Source: Plantago elongata (lineage: Eukaryota; Streptophyta; Magnoliopsida; Lamiales; Plantaginaceae). Taken from it: a DNA stretch of 31,787 nt. The stretch lies in the NCBI GenBank assembly GCA_036897095.1, contig JAYMSP010001467.1, forward strand, positions 1-31,787, read 5' to 3'. Shown here one piece after another: positions 1 to 9,950 of the stretch (position 1 is the first letter of the stretch; the number at the start of each line of letters is the position of its first letter). Below the pieces are notes generated by a model. The model was not told where the DNA came from and searched no databases. It worked only from the letters and a program-made list of their open reading frames with translations. A program made the position numbers and the translations under genes.

Positions 1-569
1 GGAGATCGTCGATGGGGTCGGGGTCTTGATGGACCAATTTGCTAGTCTTGTTGGAAGAGCGAATTTTGGTCATTACACTAATGTACCTTCCTCGCATTTT
101 CATTATGTACCTGTTTATCTGTCTGACTGTCTAACTTCGACCGCGACTAATCGACAACGACCGACCGACCCGTTTATCGATTTAGTTGACTGACTGTGCC
201 ACTTTAGATCACCTGTATTAGGAACCTGTACCTGTATTGACTCGACCTAGTTACTAGTTTGTACTGTACACTGAAACCCTGTTATTGATTCCAGTTATCG
301 ACTTTGCTCCTGTTTACTAGTCACGTCACTAACACCGTTACTGGTCCTGTTTACTGATCTTGTCTCCTGTTATGGTTGACCTGATCCTGTTTACTGCTAC
401 TGTATTGCATCTTCATGTTATCCCTGTCTCTGATCCTCACGCACTGCATTGCACGAAAACCGTTTTCCTAAAAATATAACCGCACACTGAAAACTGTTTT
501 GGGAAACCGTTCACGTCCTGTTTAGCTGGGTGATGTCACTTGCAGCACTAATGTTATTGTTACTATTAC
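1..569. other. Unassigned low-complexity, probably repeat-derived DNA
   Basis: No convincing gene is visible. The stretch is richer in GC than most of the window and keeps reusing short words related to 'cctgttta' and 'gactgact'. That is typical of non-coding parts of retrotransposons or decayed satellites. A short open frame near the start (about 2-150) has no recognisable motif. Repeat origin is an inference; the sequence could also be part of a long intron of the gene whose last exons lie at 1446-1767. Confidence 0.3.
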
Positions 570-815
570 TGTCGTCGGGTGGGACACCATGCCACGGTAC
601 TTGCACCCATTGTCGTTGGGTGGATCACCATGCCACGACCCATACTGTTACTGCCGTTGGGTGGATCACCATGCCACGACCCAAATTGTTACTGTCGTCG
701 GGTGGGATCCAATGTCACGGTACTTGCACCCACTGTCGTTGGGTAGATCTCCATGCAATGACACCTCCTGTTACTGTTATTATCGCCAGGTGGAATACCT
801 GCTGCGATCCTGTCA
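570..815 (+). repeat. 41-bp minisatellite, five full units and a partial sixth
   Basis: Units start at 570, 611, 652, 693, 734 and 775, an exact 41-bp spacing. Each opens with a variant of tgtCGTtGGGTGGatcaCCATG. Units 1 and 4 share the tail 'ggtacttgcaccca', while units 2 and 3 share 'cgacccata/aattgttac'. This suggests a 123-bp higher-order unit of three monomers. Because 41 is not a multiple of three, the open frames crossing it rotate through the repeat and are not credible proteins. Confidence 0.85.
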
Positions 816-1445
816 TGTTCCCGTTTGCGGTTTCCCCACTATTCAAAAATAACTGCCTGATCAGCAAGTGTGTTGGTTTATTGTACAGTAGCATTTCATA
901 CGCATATTAATGCATGCCTGACTGTCCTCACTGAGTCTTAGTGACTGACACTCTCCATGTTTCCAATATTTTGCTTTCCCAGATTTTGAGCACGACGACA
1001 GGCTTGGGTAGAACCGACAGACGGACTTGACTGGTCTCCGCTGTCGGAATTAAGTTAAATATGTGTTTCTATTTTTTCTGTTTTGAACTATCATGTACAT
1101 TTGGTTTGTAACGGATAATATTTTAATATTTTGATAATAAATGTGTATTTGAAATATTCGGCATAACCCTTGACGTCTGAACCAGATCCGGGGCGCCACC
1201 CCCCCCCCCCAACCAACCAATTCATCAAAAGTTGCGGGAAAGGGAGTGGCAAAGGTTTGGGGATCAATATATTTGAAGTGGACTTTGGTCACGGTGAGTC
1301 GGTGACACCGGACGCGGTTTTTGAAAAGCATAATGATTTCATATTGTGAAGCTACTGCACCTACTGTTGTGATCTTGTCAGTGCCCTCCATCATGGACAT
1401 CCTTCAAATTTTGAATTGCCTAACTTGAGAGTGCTGTTCTTGCAG
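816..1445. other. Unassigned sequence upstream of the partial membrane-protein gene
   Basis: No supported exon was found. A run of 12 C lies at 1199-1210, next to a GC-rich patch (1180-1260) inside AT-rich DNA. This looks like the edge of an old element or a decayed LTR, but no terminal repeat pair was found. The stretch directly before 1446 ends in a normal pyrimidine/AG splice acceptor, so some of it is probably intron. Confidence 0.3.
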
Positions 1446-1767
1446 GTGGCTAATCTTGTTGGATTTGTAATTGGGCCATCAGGCATTAGTTGGCTGGTTT
1501 CTGGATTCCTGCAGGAAGAAGGTTTGCTTCTCCTCGTCCCAACCTTAATAACTAATGATGTGACCTAATTATAATTACCAATATTTACAGGCTGGTCTAC
1601 ACTTGGTTGGTTGCTAATTACATTTTATGTTGGAACAAAGGTATAAAGCACAAGACTCTGTACAAACTTTTTCTCTGGGGTTGCAACTTGATTTAAGTAA
1701 TGAATCTGAAATGCAGCTTATGTTTCACATTGCTGATGCTAAGCAAAGGAAGGAGAGGACTCAATGA
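1446..1767 (+). CDS. C-terminal exons of an unrecognised small membrane protein (partial)
   Basis: Three phase-compatible exons can be read: 1446-1521 (25 codons plus one base), 1591-1640, and 1717-1767 ending in TGA. Introns are 69 and 76 bp with GT/AG borders. The product is hydrophobic: VANLVGFVIGPSGISWLVSG and GWSTLGWLLITFYVGTK look like two membrane segments joined by a short QEE loop. A basic tail ending KQRKERTQ follows. Exons upstream of 1446 are not visible, so the gene is either cut by the window's repeat-rich left part or has a long intron there. I do not recognise the family. A plastid or thylakoid membrane protein would fit the layout, but that is a guess. An extra coding-like segment follows at 1913-1965. 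Confidence 0.5.
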
Positions 1768-1912
1768 CCTGAGGTGTTTTTTTTTCCCTTTTTCTTTTCA
1801 CCAAGTAGACAATAAAAGATATGTGCCAATGCGACTAGTGTCACATACAGGCGTCGAACAATCTTACAAGTATGATGTGAATCAGTCAAATTTTTATTAA
1901 TTTTTTTGCCAG

Positions 1913-1965
1913 GTATAGGTTATGCTGAACTAGTTGATCCAGAAAAGTTTGACTTTGATGGATGA
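1913..1965 (+). other. Possible alternative or untranslated last exon
   Basis: After a polypyrimidine/CAG acceptor, the frame entered one base out (g|gt) reads GIGYAELVDPEKFDFDG and then a stop. The composition looks coding. However, the visible exon 1717-1767 already stops before it, and its possible donor (CCTGAG|GTGTTT near 1773) lies after that stop. It may be a spliced 3' UTR exon, an alternative C terminus, or chance. Confidence 0.25.
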
Positions 1966-2810
1966 CTCCTTGTTCTCAATTCAAGATGATGTACTGTGTA
2001 TCAGCATCTGATGTATTTTGGTTCTGAAATGTTGATTATGTCCATAACTGCCTTTTCCAATTATTTATCAGTTGTTTCCTGTTATGTATGCTTTGCCATG
2101 GTAGAATGGCATGTGATTTTGGCTTCAAGATGGTCTGATGAGCATGGAACACAAATTCTACGCCCTTTCAAGGGACTTTGGGAGTTATGAGACCGGCTTT
2201 GGACGGCCTTTGGTATGTACCTGAACTTCATCACTCTTGGAATGCTAATCTGGGAAAGAATTGTAGTGTATCAAAACCATTTTGTAATCTGGCTCTGAAG
2301 AGCAAAATACCAAAACCTATCATCCACATGACACAATAACTTGTTAGATATTGAGAAAGGTCCTGTATTGTTGGTTCTGCTAGCACGAAACGCCTCCTTA
2401 TTGTGTTATACTACAAAATAGACATCAATATTTACCAACATTACTTGTATTTATTCATGGAACTCATTCCAGATTTCCGGTTCCTTTGAAAAGTTTCCTC
2501 TTAGCTTCTTGATTTAGCCTCAGAATGTAAATATCTGAATTGGGACCACCGTATCAATTATATCATTATCTGGTAGAAGTAGCACACGCTCTTGCCAGTA
2601 TTAAGGAACTGGTCTAGCTATGAAAATGATCACATAGTTTTTTATGGTAGTGGAAAGCAAATCTAGATCTGTACATGTGAAGAGAATAATAAAGACCCTA
2701 AACAAGAGGAAGCAACTAACATCACACATGAAAATAGACGTACTAAATACAACAAGAATATAATTCTCAGAATTTGATGAAAGATAAATACAAGAGAATG
2801 AATTTCATCT
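1966..2810. other. Intergenic, including probable 3' UTRs
   Basis: The first part (to about 2250) is probably 3' untranslated sequence of the plus-strand gene ending at 1767. The last part (about 2690-2810) matches the 3' flank of the next HIPP copy (shared words such as 'acaa-aagaata-attctc'), so it is probably its 3' UTR on the minus strand. No other gene, RNA gene or repeat pair was seen. Confidence 0.4.
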
Positions 2811-3350
2811 TCACATAATCGAACAACCACCACCATTATCATAGGAATAGCTGACACCAACGACCTGACATTGTCTGCAACATGGTGGAAGTGGCGGTGG
2901 TGGGCTCTTGGGTTTTTCGGCTACTTCGGGCTTCTTGTTAGGTCCAAAGCTTATAAGCTCACAATATTTTTTGGCTTTCTTGAGCTCGTTGGCTACACAA
3001 ACAGGATCAACTTCTCCCACGACAATCAATGTACCCTTCCCAACGTCCACGGTTATCTCATCGACTCCTGTCCAATGCCATAGATCGATTAAACACAAGA
3101 TTTACAGTGTCTAAAAGCAGATGTTTGAAAAGTCCCACATGCACTTACCTTGCAGCTTGGCAACTACTTTCATATATTCAATCTTGCATTTCTCGCAATT
3201 GATGGCCACCTTATATTCAATCTTCTGCAATAGTGAGACAAAAGAAATTTAGAAACAATAGATCACAAATAGGATTGTTGAAAGTTGAAACTCACTAGTT
3301 AGGTAATATGAATGTAACAATGTACATGCAAAAATTACATTTATTCCCAT
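2811..3350 (-). CDS. HIPP-type HMA metal-binding isoprenylated protein, copy 1
   Basis: Exons on the minus strand are 3350-3339, 3224-3149 and 3067-2811 (stop TGA 2811-2813). They have GT/AG introns of 114 and 81 bp and give 114 aa. The HMA fold spans about residues 5-70 with a metal site at C14-x-x-C17 (INCEKC). A Lys/Pro linker (71-91) follows, then C92-C93-x-x-C96 and a C-terminal CaaX box CSIM (111-114) predicted for farnesylation. HIPPs are plant-only, membrane-tethered, metal-binding proteins linked to metal homeostasis and stress, and some are targets of pathogen effectors. The start is the short first exon MGIN, which matches the four-codon first exons of the other three copies. The exact metal and partner cannot be read from sequence. 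Confidence 0.88.
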
Positions 3351-3444
3351 TCCAACAAGCTGAGTAATGAAAAGAGCTTTGTTTGTGCTTATGAGAAAAT
3401 GAGAAGAAAATTGTAAGTGTAGAGATTTCGTATTGATTTAGTGT

Positions 3445-3540
3445 CTATTAAATAGTAAATTAGTGACACGCAGAGTAACGTGTGTCCCAATCATACACGC
3501 TTCATTGAATTTTTCAAGTCACTATTTCCATTGGCTTGGG
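3445..3540 (-). promoter_or_regulatory. Promoter of HIPP copy 1: TATA-like box and conserved upstream block
   Basis: On the minus strand CTATTTAATAG (3445-3455) is a TATA-like box about 95 bp before the start codon. Further upstream, 3480-3540 contains 'gtcccaatcatacacgc', a 'gaatttttcaagtcac' word and 'attggc' (a CCAAT box read on the minus strand). The same order of words recurs upstream of copies 2 and 3. Role is inferred from position and conservation between paralogues. Confidence 0.5.
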
Positions 3541-4825
3541 TTGTTACAAGACTTAAACATATTTTGTGATTAAAGTAACCTAATTCTTCAACTAAGTAAT
3601 GTTTTGGAATAGCTGTTTCTTTAACAACTTGCCCAAATTAGGACTTAGTATGCTAATATATGATAATCAAAGTCAAGGGCAACATGGCTACAAACATTAT
3701 ATTCCAAGCAATAGCAAATATAAGTCAAATATATTCAATGTTCTCCATAGTCCATCCTTTTACACACAACTATAAGTCTATAACTGATAAAATTTATACA
3801 AATACAATTGTAGTAGTATTTGTACTATAGCTTACCTCTGTCACATAACTATAGTTAAGTCTATAACTGATTAAATTTATTTTTGAAATAAAATTTCTAT
3901 GATATAATGGAGTTAGTAAATTCAATAACTACTCCATTCTCAGGTAGCTTAGTAAAAAATTGAGTTTGCTAATTATTTTATATTTTTAACAACAATGAAC
4001 CTAATATTTTAACATTTACTTTTAAATTACAAACAATTTGTTTTTTATAATCTAACATAATTACAAAGAGCATAATAAATACTCGTTAAACATACCAGAA
4101 GAATCCAAGTCTATTCGATTACAATTTACAATTGCCAATATAAATATAACACCCCCAATTAAAGCTATAAATTTTACCTCACTATCGATTAATATGACTA
4201 GGTATTTATTTTTTATAATCAAGAGTGAGATATCGCAATCAATTTAACATACACGGAATAACCATAGTCTAAAATGATACCCCAAATAATTAAACATTGA
4301 TTGATGTTCCAAATTTCCAATGTGAAATCCTAATTATTTTCTAATAAGAAGGGTACAAAACCACTACATATATATTCAGCCCACAATAATCAAACTAATA
4401 CAATCTCACTGTACACAACACATACTATAAATTGGATACACCACAACTAAACCTTCACCAGAATCTCAAGTACTTCCATATAATATAATTAATTAGCTTA
4501 CTACATATAATACCTATGATCAGCTAGCTAATAACTTATAACTAAGAATTAGTTTTGCTAATTGATCCATTAATACATTATTGTTACTTCCAATTTGGTC
4601 ATGTTAGTTCATCTCAAGTCATTAATGGTCTATTTTTCTAATCTTTCTACTCTATTTTCCTTTAAAAAGAACATAATTCAATGCAGGAACAAAGAACAAA
4701 GGTTATATTTCAATAGCATTATTTATGCTCTTGACTCTTATTAATAAAAAATTTAATTGCTTCAAAGGTAAAAAAATTCACGAGAGCTTCGAACATTTTT
4801 TTTTTCCTTGTGACCTTTTCTTCTT
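3541..4825. other. AT-rich intergenic DNA
   Basis: Very AT-rich with no open frame of note, no tRNA and no terminal repeat pair that I can see. It separates the promoter of HIPP copy 1 from the long-TIR element starting near 4835. Confidence 0.5.
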
Positions 4826-4834
4826 GCATATATA

Positions 4835-5789
4835 TATATAAGAAAATTTTCAAAAAATATCTCATAGGTTGTGACATTTTCGAAAAAGGTACCTTTGTTT
4901 GTTACTGCACGATTTTGATACCTTAAGTTAACATTGTATCCAATTTTAGTATCTCCGTGACACGTGGCAGTTTAATTAAACGACACGTGTCAATTTAAAA
5001 TTTTAAAATTTCACAACATAACTTTCAATTATTATAAATTAATCCTATTTTGTAAAATCAATATGAAATAAGGTTAAAAGAAAGAAGAAAGAAGGAAAAA
5101 ATTAATTTCAAATTACGAAAAAAATGTATAAAATATGAAAAATTATAAATTATAATTTTAGATTAAATTTGTATATATGAAAATATATAAAAATAAAAAT
5201 AATTAAATTATAAAAAAGTGTCACTGTCTCGTAATTGATGGTTATAAATTGTTTAATATAACTAAAAAATATTTTAAAAAATTTAGAAAAAGTATTTCAT
5301 TTTATTACATATAAAATAAATAAATAATTCAAAATTTTAAAAACGTGATTTGCTACAATAAACATTTCAATTAGGTTTTTGAATTTAGTAAGTGATTCAT
5401 CCTCGACGGATCACCCAAGCTGTCGGATCTGGAAGCTTCGTCGTGGAGCTTCCATCAGACCGGATCTGGAAGCTCACGACGGCGTGCGAATTTTACCAAG
5501 GAAGATTTTATTCTTTATTTTTTTATAAATTTTTTTAATAGAGATATAATTTTATATGGATAATTTAGTAATATTGTTAAAACTTAGGATCCATATGCAA
5601 TTAATAAAGACGATCGTATTTACGTTTAGGTCCACCGTATTTCTATATTTTTCAATGTGATTAAATTGTCACGTGTCACAGATCAAAATTAGACGCAGTG
5701 TCAATTTAAAGTATCAAAATTGGACGGTAACAATTAAAATATATTTTTTAAAAACGTCACAATTTAGGGTATCTTTTTTTATTTTTTCA
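4835..5789. mobile_element. Non-autonomous long-TIR (Mutator-like) DNA element
   Basis: The left arm (about 4841-4977) and right arm (about 5661-5789) are imperfect inverted repeats of roughly 130 bp. Both carry, in the same order on opposite strands, 'ttgtgac(a/g)tttt', 'ttgttac', 'aattttgatac', and 'gtgacacgtg(g/a)ca-tttaat'. GCATATATA occurs directly outside both arms (4826-4834 and 5790-5798). A 9-bp direct repeat is the length expected for Mutator-like insertions, although this one is AT-rich and could be chance. The core holds no transposase. It is AT-rich except for a GC-rich island (5400-5490) with hairpins and a repeated 'ggatctggaagct'. A short open frame over 5673-6089 runs out of the right arm and is not a gene. 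Confidence 0.7.
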
Positions 5790-5798
5790 GCATATATA

Positions 5799-7790
5799 GG
5801 CATATATAAAGAAAAAAAAAATTGCTCAGATTACTCAATCCACATGGGAAGGATAGTGACTATATATTGTATACTTTTGGGGTCGTCATATTTATCATAT
5901 CGCAAGTTGAAGGTTAATTTGACTCAACATTTTGCGAAAAAAGAAAGACTAATAAGTTTGTCAACTCTAATTTCTTTTGAACCAGTTGTGAACATTTCCT
6001 TTATAAAGAAAAACAAAACAAGTGGGGAACTGGACGATAAGTATATTGGTAATATATATATTTGCATTAGTTTATATATGGACACCTAGCTTGCCATGAA
6101 AATGCATGATATATTAGGGGATGATTAACATATTAGCGGCTATTAGCGGTCTATTTACATACAATTCTAGTGCTACTTGAATTAAGTTTTATTAGTTTTG
6201 CATTTAGAATTCAATTTAAATTGAAGTAATCAAAATGTTTTTACTATTACCTAATTTTTCTCTACCCTCATTCTCTATCCCTTATTCCCAAACAAATTAT
6301 TCTAATACGACAATTCATAAATATAAACAATCATTTTATTACAATAAATTTAAAAATTAATTATTAACCAATCAAACTATCACATCTTACTTACACCAAT
6401 CATTATTCTCTAACACAACCTATATAACAAACCTACAATATCCTATATAATTATAATTTTACATGAAACACTAATTTTAACAATCCAACTACAATTTAAT
6501 TAATATTCATCCATTCAGACGGATCCAACTCCAATTCTATTTCAATCAGTTATTTAATAATCCTTGCAAGTAAAACCCACTTGTGCGGTGTGCAATCAAA
6601 AGTGTATTATGTTTAATACTTATTAACCACTTGCATTGATTATGTTTATTTTCTGCATGCCCTGGATATATATAGAACTAGTTGCATCAAAGGACGGCTA
6701 AATTTGATATACTCCTACACAATACAATTACGTCATGCTGATTTGATTCGGCTTTGGTCGTCCCTTAGATCCTAATTTGTTCATAAAACCAAATACTATA
6801 TAATTAATCGGTGTGTAGCGAGAGTATCGGATATCTAAAATTATTGTATAATTTCTTATAAAGGAAGGGATGAAGTTATGGTCGACACTAGAACATGAGC
6901 AATAAATACTAAGTTGGGTTGTGAAAACCTGAGATAGACGGGATGAAAAAATTTAACAATAATGCCGGACCGGAGCCTAAACGGCTAAACGTGCGTATAA
7001 GAAGAGAGGAACGATACTGGCTAAGAGAGGGACCAGATTATGGTCGAGCCTTGATGGATATTCCCTAAAATTAGCTCATCTATATCTTAATTATTTTTAA
7101 AATAAAATTAATAGATACTTCCATAGTAAAATATATAAATGAATAACAACTCGACCATCCATCTTTTAAAATGCACCCACATTCATTTTGTAGCTTAATT
7201 TGTTATGTATTTTTAACTTTTAAGTAATTGGTCGGAGTATCATTTTGAATAGGTTCATTGTCACTTCAGTGAGATAAATAGATTATTATGTATTATTGTT
7301 ATTAATTTCTTTTTCGATTACTAAAACAACTGGATACAAACAAACTGATTCAATGATATAGGAAAAGTGATCTTGTCTAGATAATGTGATTGATCCTTCA
7401 AAGGAAGAACATATTGTAAGCCTTATAAACCATTCTTACTTCTTATACTTCTTATATAGCAATGCCATTTCACTTTCTTTAAAACAGTTTCCTCTACTTT
7501 TGTGAAGTGTCTCAATTTGAATCACAGTGTCAATTTTAGCCTACATGCAGTACTTTAATAGTATTGGAAAACTTATCTAGTTAGTAAAAAGATCACGCTG
7601 TATTTTTATTGGGAAGCCCTATAAAAGTGATTGGATATATTCATGTCAAAGTGGTTAGATTATAGAGAGCGAACTCAATCTAAAATTATCATATTAAATC
7701 ATAATAGTGCATGAAAACGTGCATATAAATACAATAAGAATATTATTCTCCGATCTTCATTAAATAAAATACGAGAGCATGAAGTCATAT
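5799..7790. other. Long intergenic stretch, no gene seen
   Basis: Mostly AT-rich. One segment (about 6810-7060) is less AT-rich and contains 'gccggaccggagcc' and two similar 'ttatggtcga' words about 165 bp apart. It has no open frame or recognisable element. The last 60 bases (from about 7720) align with the 3' flanks of the other HIPP copies and are probably the 3' UTR of copy 2. Confidence 0.45.
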
Positions 7791-7922
7791 GCACTAGTGG
7801 AGTCAAGATTGAAGTTCAGGGGTGCGAAAACATTATTTTAAATAACTGGCGCGAACAACTAAATTTTTCAGAAGTTCAAGGGCCATAATATGTACGCAAC
7901 CCCTACATGTGCACCTCGGCAT
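7791..7922. repeat. Small insertion in the 3' UTR of HIPP copy 2
   Basis: In copy 1 the sequence before the stop codon reads 'gaatttcatcttcacat'. In copy 2 the matching flanks 'gaagtcat' and 'catcttcacat' are separated by about 130 bp absent from copies 1 and 3. The insert holds 'ctagtggagtcaag' and 'aggggtgcgaaaa', words I associate with common dicot repeats, but I found no clear terminal inverted repeat. It is probably a small transposon fragment. Confidence 0.5.
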
Positions 7923-7924
7923 CT

Positions 7925-8442
7925 TCACATGATCGAACAACCACCACTGTCATATGAATAGGTGACACGAACGAGCTTGCATTGTTTGCAACATGGTGGG
8001 AGTGGTATGCACTTAGAATTTTCAGTTTCGTCGGGCTTTTTGTTCGGCCCAACGCTTATTACACAAGCCACTTTTTTGGCTTTGCGGAGTTGGGTAACCA
8101 CACACACGGGATCAACGGTACCTACAACAATCAATGTTCCCTTCTCAACATTCACAGTTATCGCATCGACCCCTGTTCAATCAATGTCGAAGATTAATTT
8201 AGCACTAACACTAGGTTAGCCAAATTATCGTATGTAATAATATAACGTACGTACCTTCGAGCTTAGCAACTACTTTCATGTAGTCAATCTTGCATTTCTC
8301 ACAATTGATATTCACGTTGAGTTCAATTTTCTGTACATAGAGGCAAAAGAAATTAGTTCAGAAACATCAAATGACAAATGTGATTCTTGAAGCATACCAG
8401 GACAATACAATGTACATGGGCATTCATTACCTTGGTGTCCAT
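7925..8442 (-). CDS. HIPP-type HMA metal-binding isoprenylated protein, copy 2
   Basis: Exons on the minus strand are 8442-8431 (MDTK), 8330-8255 and 8172-7925 (stop TGA 7925-7927). Introns are 100 and 82 bp, giving 111 aa. The HMA domain covers about 5-70 with C14-x-x-C17 (INCEKC). The linker is short and holds an extra Cys (C84). The conserved cluster is C90-C91-x-x-C94 and the CaaX box is CSIM (108-111), predicted farnesylated. It is closest to copy 1 in its GPNKKP linker start and SYDSGG tail, so the two look like recent duplicates. It diverges head-to-head from the aminotransferase relic, whose start codon is 874 bp away. The coding frame is intact; whether it is expressed is uncertain because its TATA position is altered. 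Confidence 0.87.
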
Positions 8443-8540
8443 GATAAGAAGCGAATGAATTTATGAAAGAGCTGTTTTTTGTTTTGTTTTTGGGATTAAG
8501 AGAAAATTAGTGAGTTCAAATTTTGTAATGAGTTGGTGCT

Positions 8541-8612
8541 TCTTAAGTAGTGATACTAAGAGTAATATGTCTCGATCATTGAACTATTCAAGTTACAGTT
8601 TCATTGGCTTAT
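8541..8612 (-). promoter_or_regulatory. Promoter region of HIPP copy 2, TATA position altered
   Basis: The place that reads CTATTTAA on the minus strand in copies 1 and 3 reads CTACTTAAGA here (8541-8550), one base off the TATA-like box. Upstream words conserved with the other copies follow: 'gtctcgatcatt', 'actattcaagtta' and 'cattggc' (a CCAAT box on the minus strand). Function is inferred from alignment by eye only. Confidence 0.4.
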
Positions 8613-8638
8613 AATCACTACTTGCAAATTGTTAGGAC

Positions 8639-8686
8639 ACTAACTATATTTTTGTAATATATACTAACTATATTTTTGTAATATAT
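8639..8686. repeat. 24-bp perfect tandem duplication
   Basis: The unit actaactatatttttgtaat plus atat occurs at 8639-8662 and again, identical, at 8663-8686. It is a recent slippage-type duplication in the shared upstream region between HIPP copy 2 and the aminotransferase relic. Confidence 0.9.
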
Positions 8687-9316
8687 AGGAAGGACACTAA
8701 TTTTAGCTTCTTCACTTAAGTTATTAATTAATAACCAAGATTTGATGTTTCTTGCACCTCTTCATAAGCTAGCTAGGACTAATAAATATGCTCCAATTTA
8801 TGATAATTATAAACCTTAAATTTTTTATAAAATTGTATTTTAATGTAAGAAAATCGTGTCATATCTGTCCAGTATGTATATAGTGACATAGTTTGGTGCA
8901 ACATATTATGGGTAGAAAATTTTCCAATGATCATCATTTGACATCGTTTCGTTTTCTTCCTAAACAATAAAGAAGACGTACTAGCCCCTCGCTCTCATCC
9001 TTTGTCTAGCTTCCTAATCCTCTCGTCAAACTTGTTCAAGTGCGGTGACTCCTTTCCTTCGTTCAGTTTGTGTGTCGTTTTCACTTAAGACTATTCCATT
9101 TTGTTTGTTGACTTCTCCTTTCCATCCTTGCTCTTTTTAGTTATACCCTTTCCAGTCTCGAAGTTATTGGCGCGTTTCTTTTCAGTACTAAATCTTTTGA
9201 ATATTTTCAATTTAGACCAACCAAATTGCATTTCTTAGTCCCTCTATTTCTTCCTCTATTCATAAATTCCCAATAAAATCTGCAGCTTCCTTTCCAGTTT
9301 TCACAGTTACCTGAAA
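8687..9316 (+). other. Upstream region and probable 5' UTR of the aminotransferase relic
   Basis: The part up to about 8980 is AT-rich. The last 300 bases are pyrimidine-rich ('cctctatttcttcctctatt'), as expected for a plant promoter and 5' UTR. No clear TATA box can be fixed. No other gene was seen. Confidence 0.4.
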
Positions 9317-9708
9317 ATGAGCTGCTCAGCCCTATTCTCCGTCAACAATTCACCGTCGTTTACCTTGCACCGCTCACTAGCCTCCAAACCCACAAATTAT
9401 TCCTACCGTATCACGCCAATTAGGTGCGTAATCGACGTACGCGCACCAAAGACCACACAAATTCCGCCCCTTTCTGAGGCTGAGATAATTGCCGACGAGA
9501 AGAAGTTCATTGTGGGCACATATGCTAGAGCTCCACTTGTCTTGTCCAGTGGAAAAATTTGTAAATTGATTGATGTTCAAGGCCGAGAGTATCTCGACCT
9601 AACTTCTGGTATTGCTGTCAATTCTCTTGGCCATGGGGATTCCGATTGGTTAAGAGCCGTTACTGAGCAGGCTCAGCTTCTTGCGCATGTCAGCAATGTT
9701 TACTACTA

Positions 9709-9950
9709 TGTTCCTCAGGTCAAAGTTTGCTTTTTTTGTTGGTTTGCTTTTGATTTCAGTTTCAAGATTGGATTTTTATTCGGTTTGGTCTGTGTTAGAA
9801 ATATGTGTAATCATCAATTGCATACTGTTCCACAGGTGAAAATTTGTGTCTTTATGTGTGTTTGCTTTTGATTTTGAGTTTGAAGATTGAATTTTTATGC
9901 TATTTGGTCTGTGTTGGAAATATGTGGAATCATCAATTGCATAGTGTTGT
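9709..9950 (+). repeat. 117-bp tandem duplication across the exon 1/intron 1 junction
   Basis: The sequence around the first donor (tgttcctcag|gtcaaa, donor after 9718) recurs 117 bp later as tgttccacag|gtgaaa (donor after 9835). It is followed by matching intron text: 'tttgcttttgattt', 'tttggtctgtgtt(a/g)gaaatatgtg', 'aatcatcaattgcata'. Because 117 is 39 codons and the stretch has no stop, splicing at the second donor would keep the frame and add 39 residues ending in TVPQ, like the YVPQ at the first. Confidence 0.85.

Noticed and set aside
570-815. Regular repeats resembling a CRISPR array
   Set aside because: The units are contiguous, with no separate unique spacers, and the genome is clearly a plant nuclear one.
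530-910. A 126-codon open frame and a second overlapping frame rich in repeated CRWVDHHAT-like words
   Set aside because: They run through the 41-bp minisatellite, whose unit length is not a multiple of three. The repeated peptides come from the tandem DNA repeat and have no family motif.
1050-1400. A 116-codon minus-strand open frame with Gly-rich part
   Set aside because: The Gly residues come from the C homopolymer at 1199-1210, and nothing else supports coding.
2871-3114. Plus-strand open frames over the HIPP copies (also at 7962-8219, 12304-12708 and 24253-24492)
   Set aside because: They are antisense shadows of the third exons, which have conserved HMA, CCxxC and CaaX motifs on the minus strand.
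5673-6089. A 138-codon open frame
   Set aside because: It starts inside the right arm of the long-TIR element, runs into AT-rich intergenic DNA and has no recognisable motif.
9377-9580. Minus-strand open frames across the aminotransferase exons
   Set aside because: The plus-strand reading carries the family motifs and the splice sites; the antisense frames carry none.
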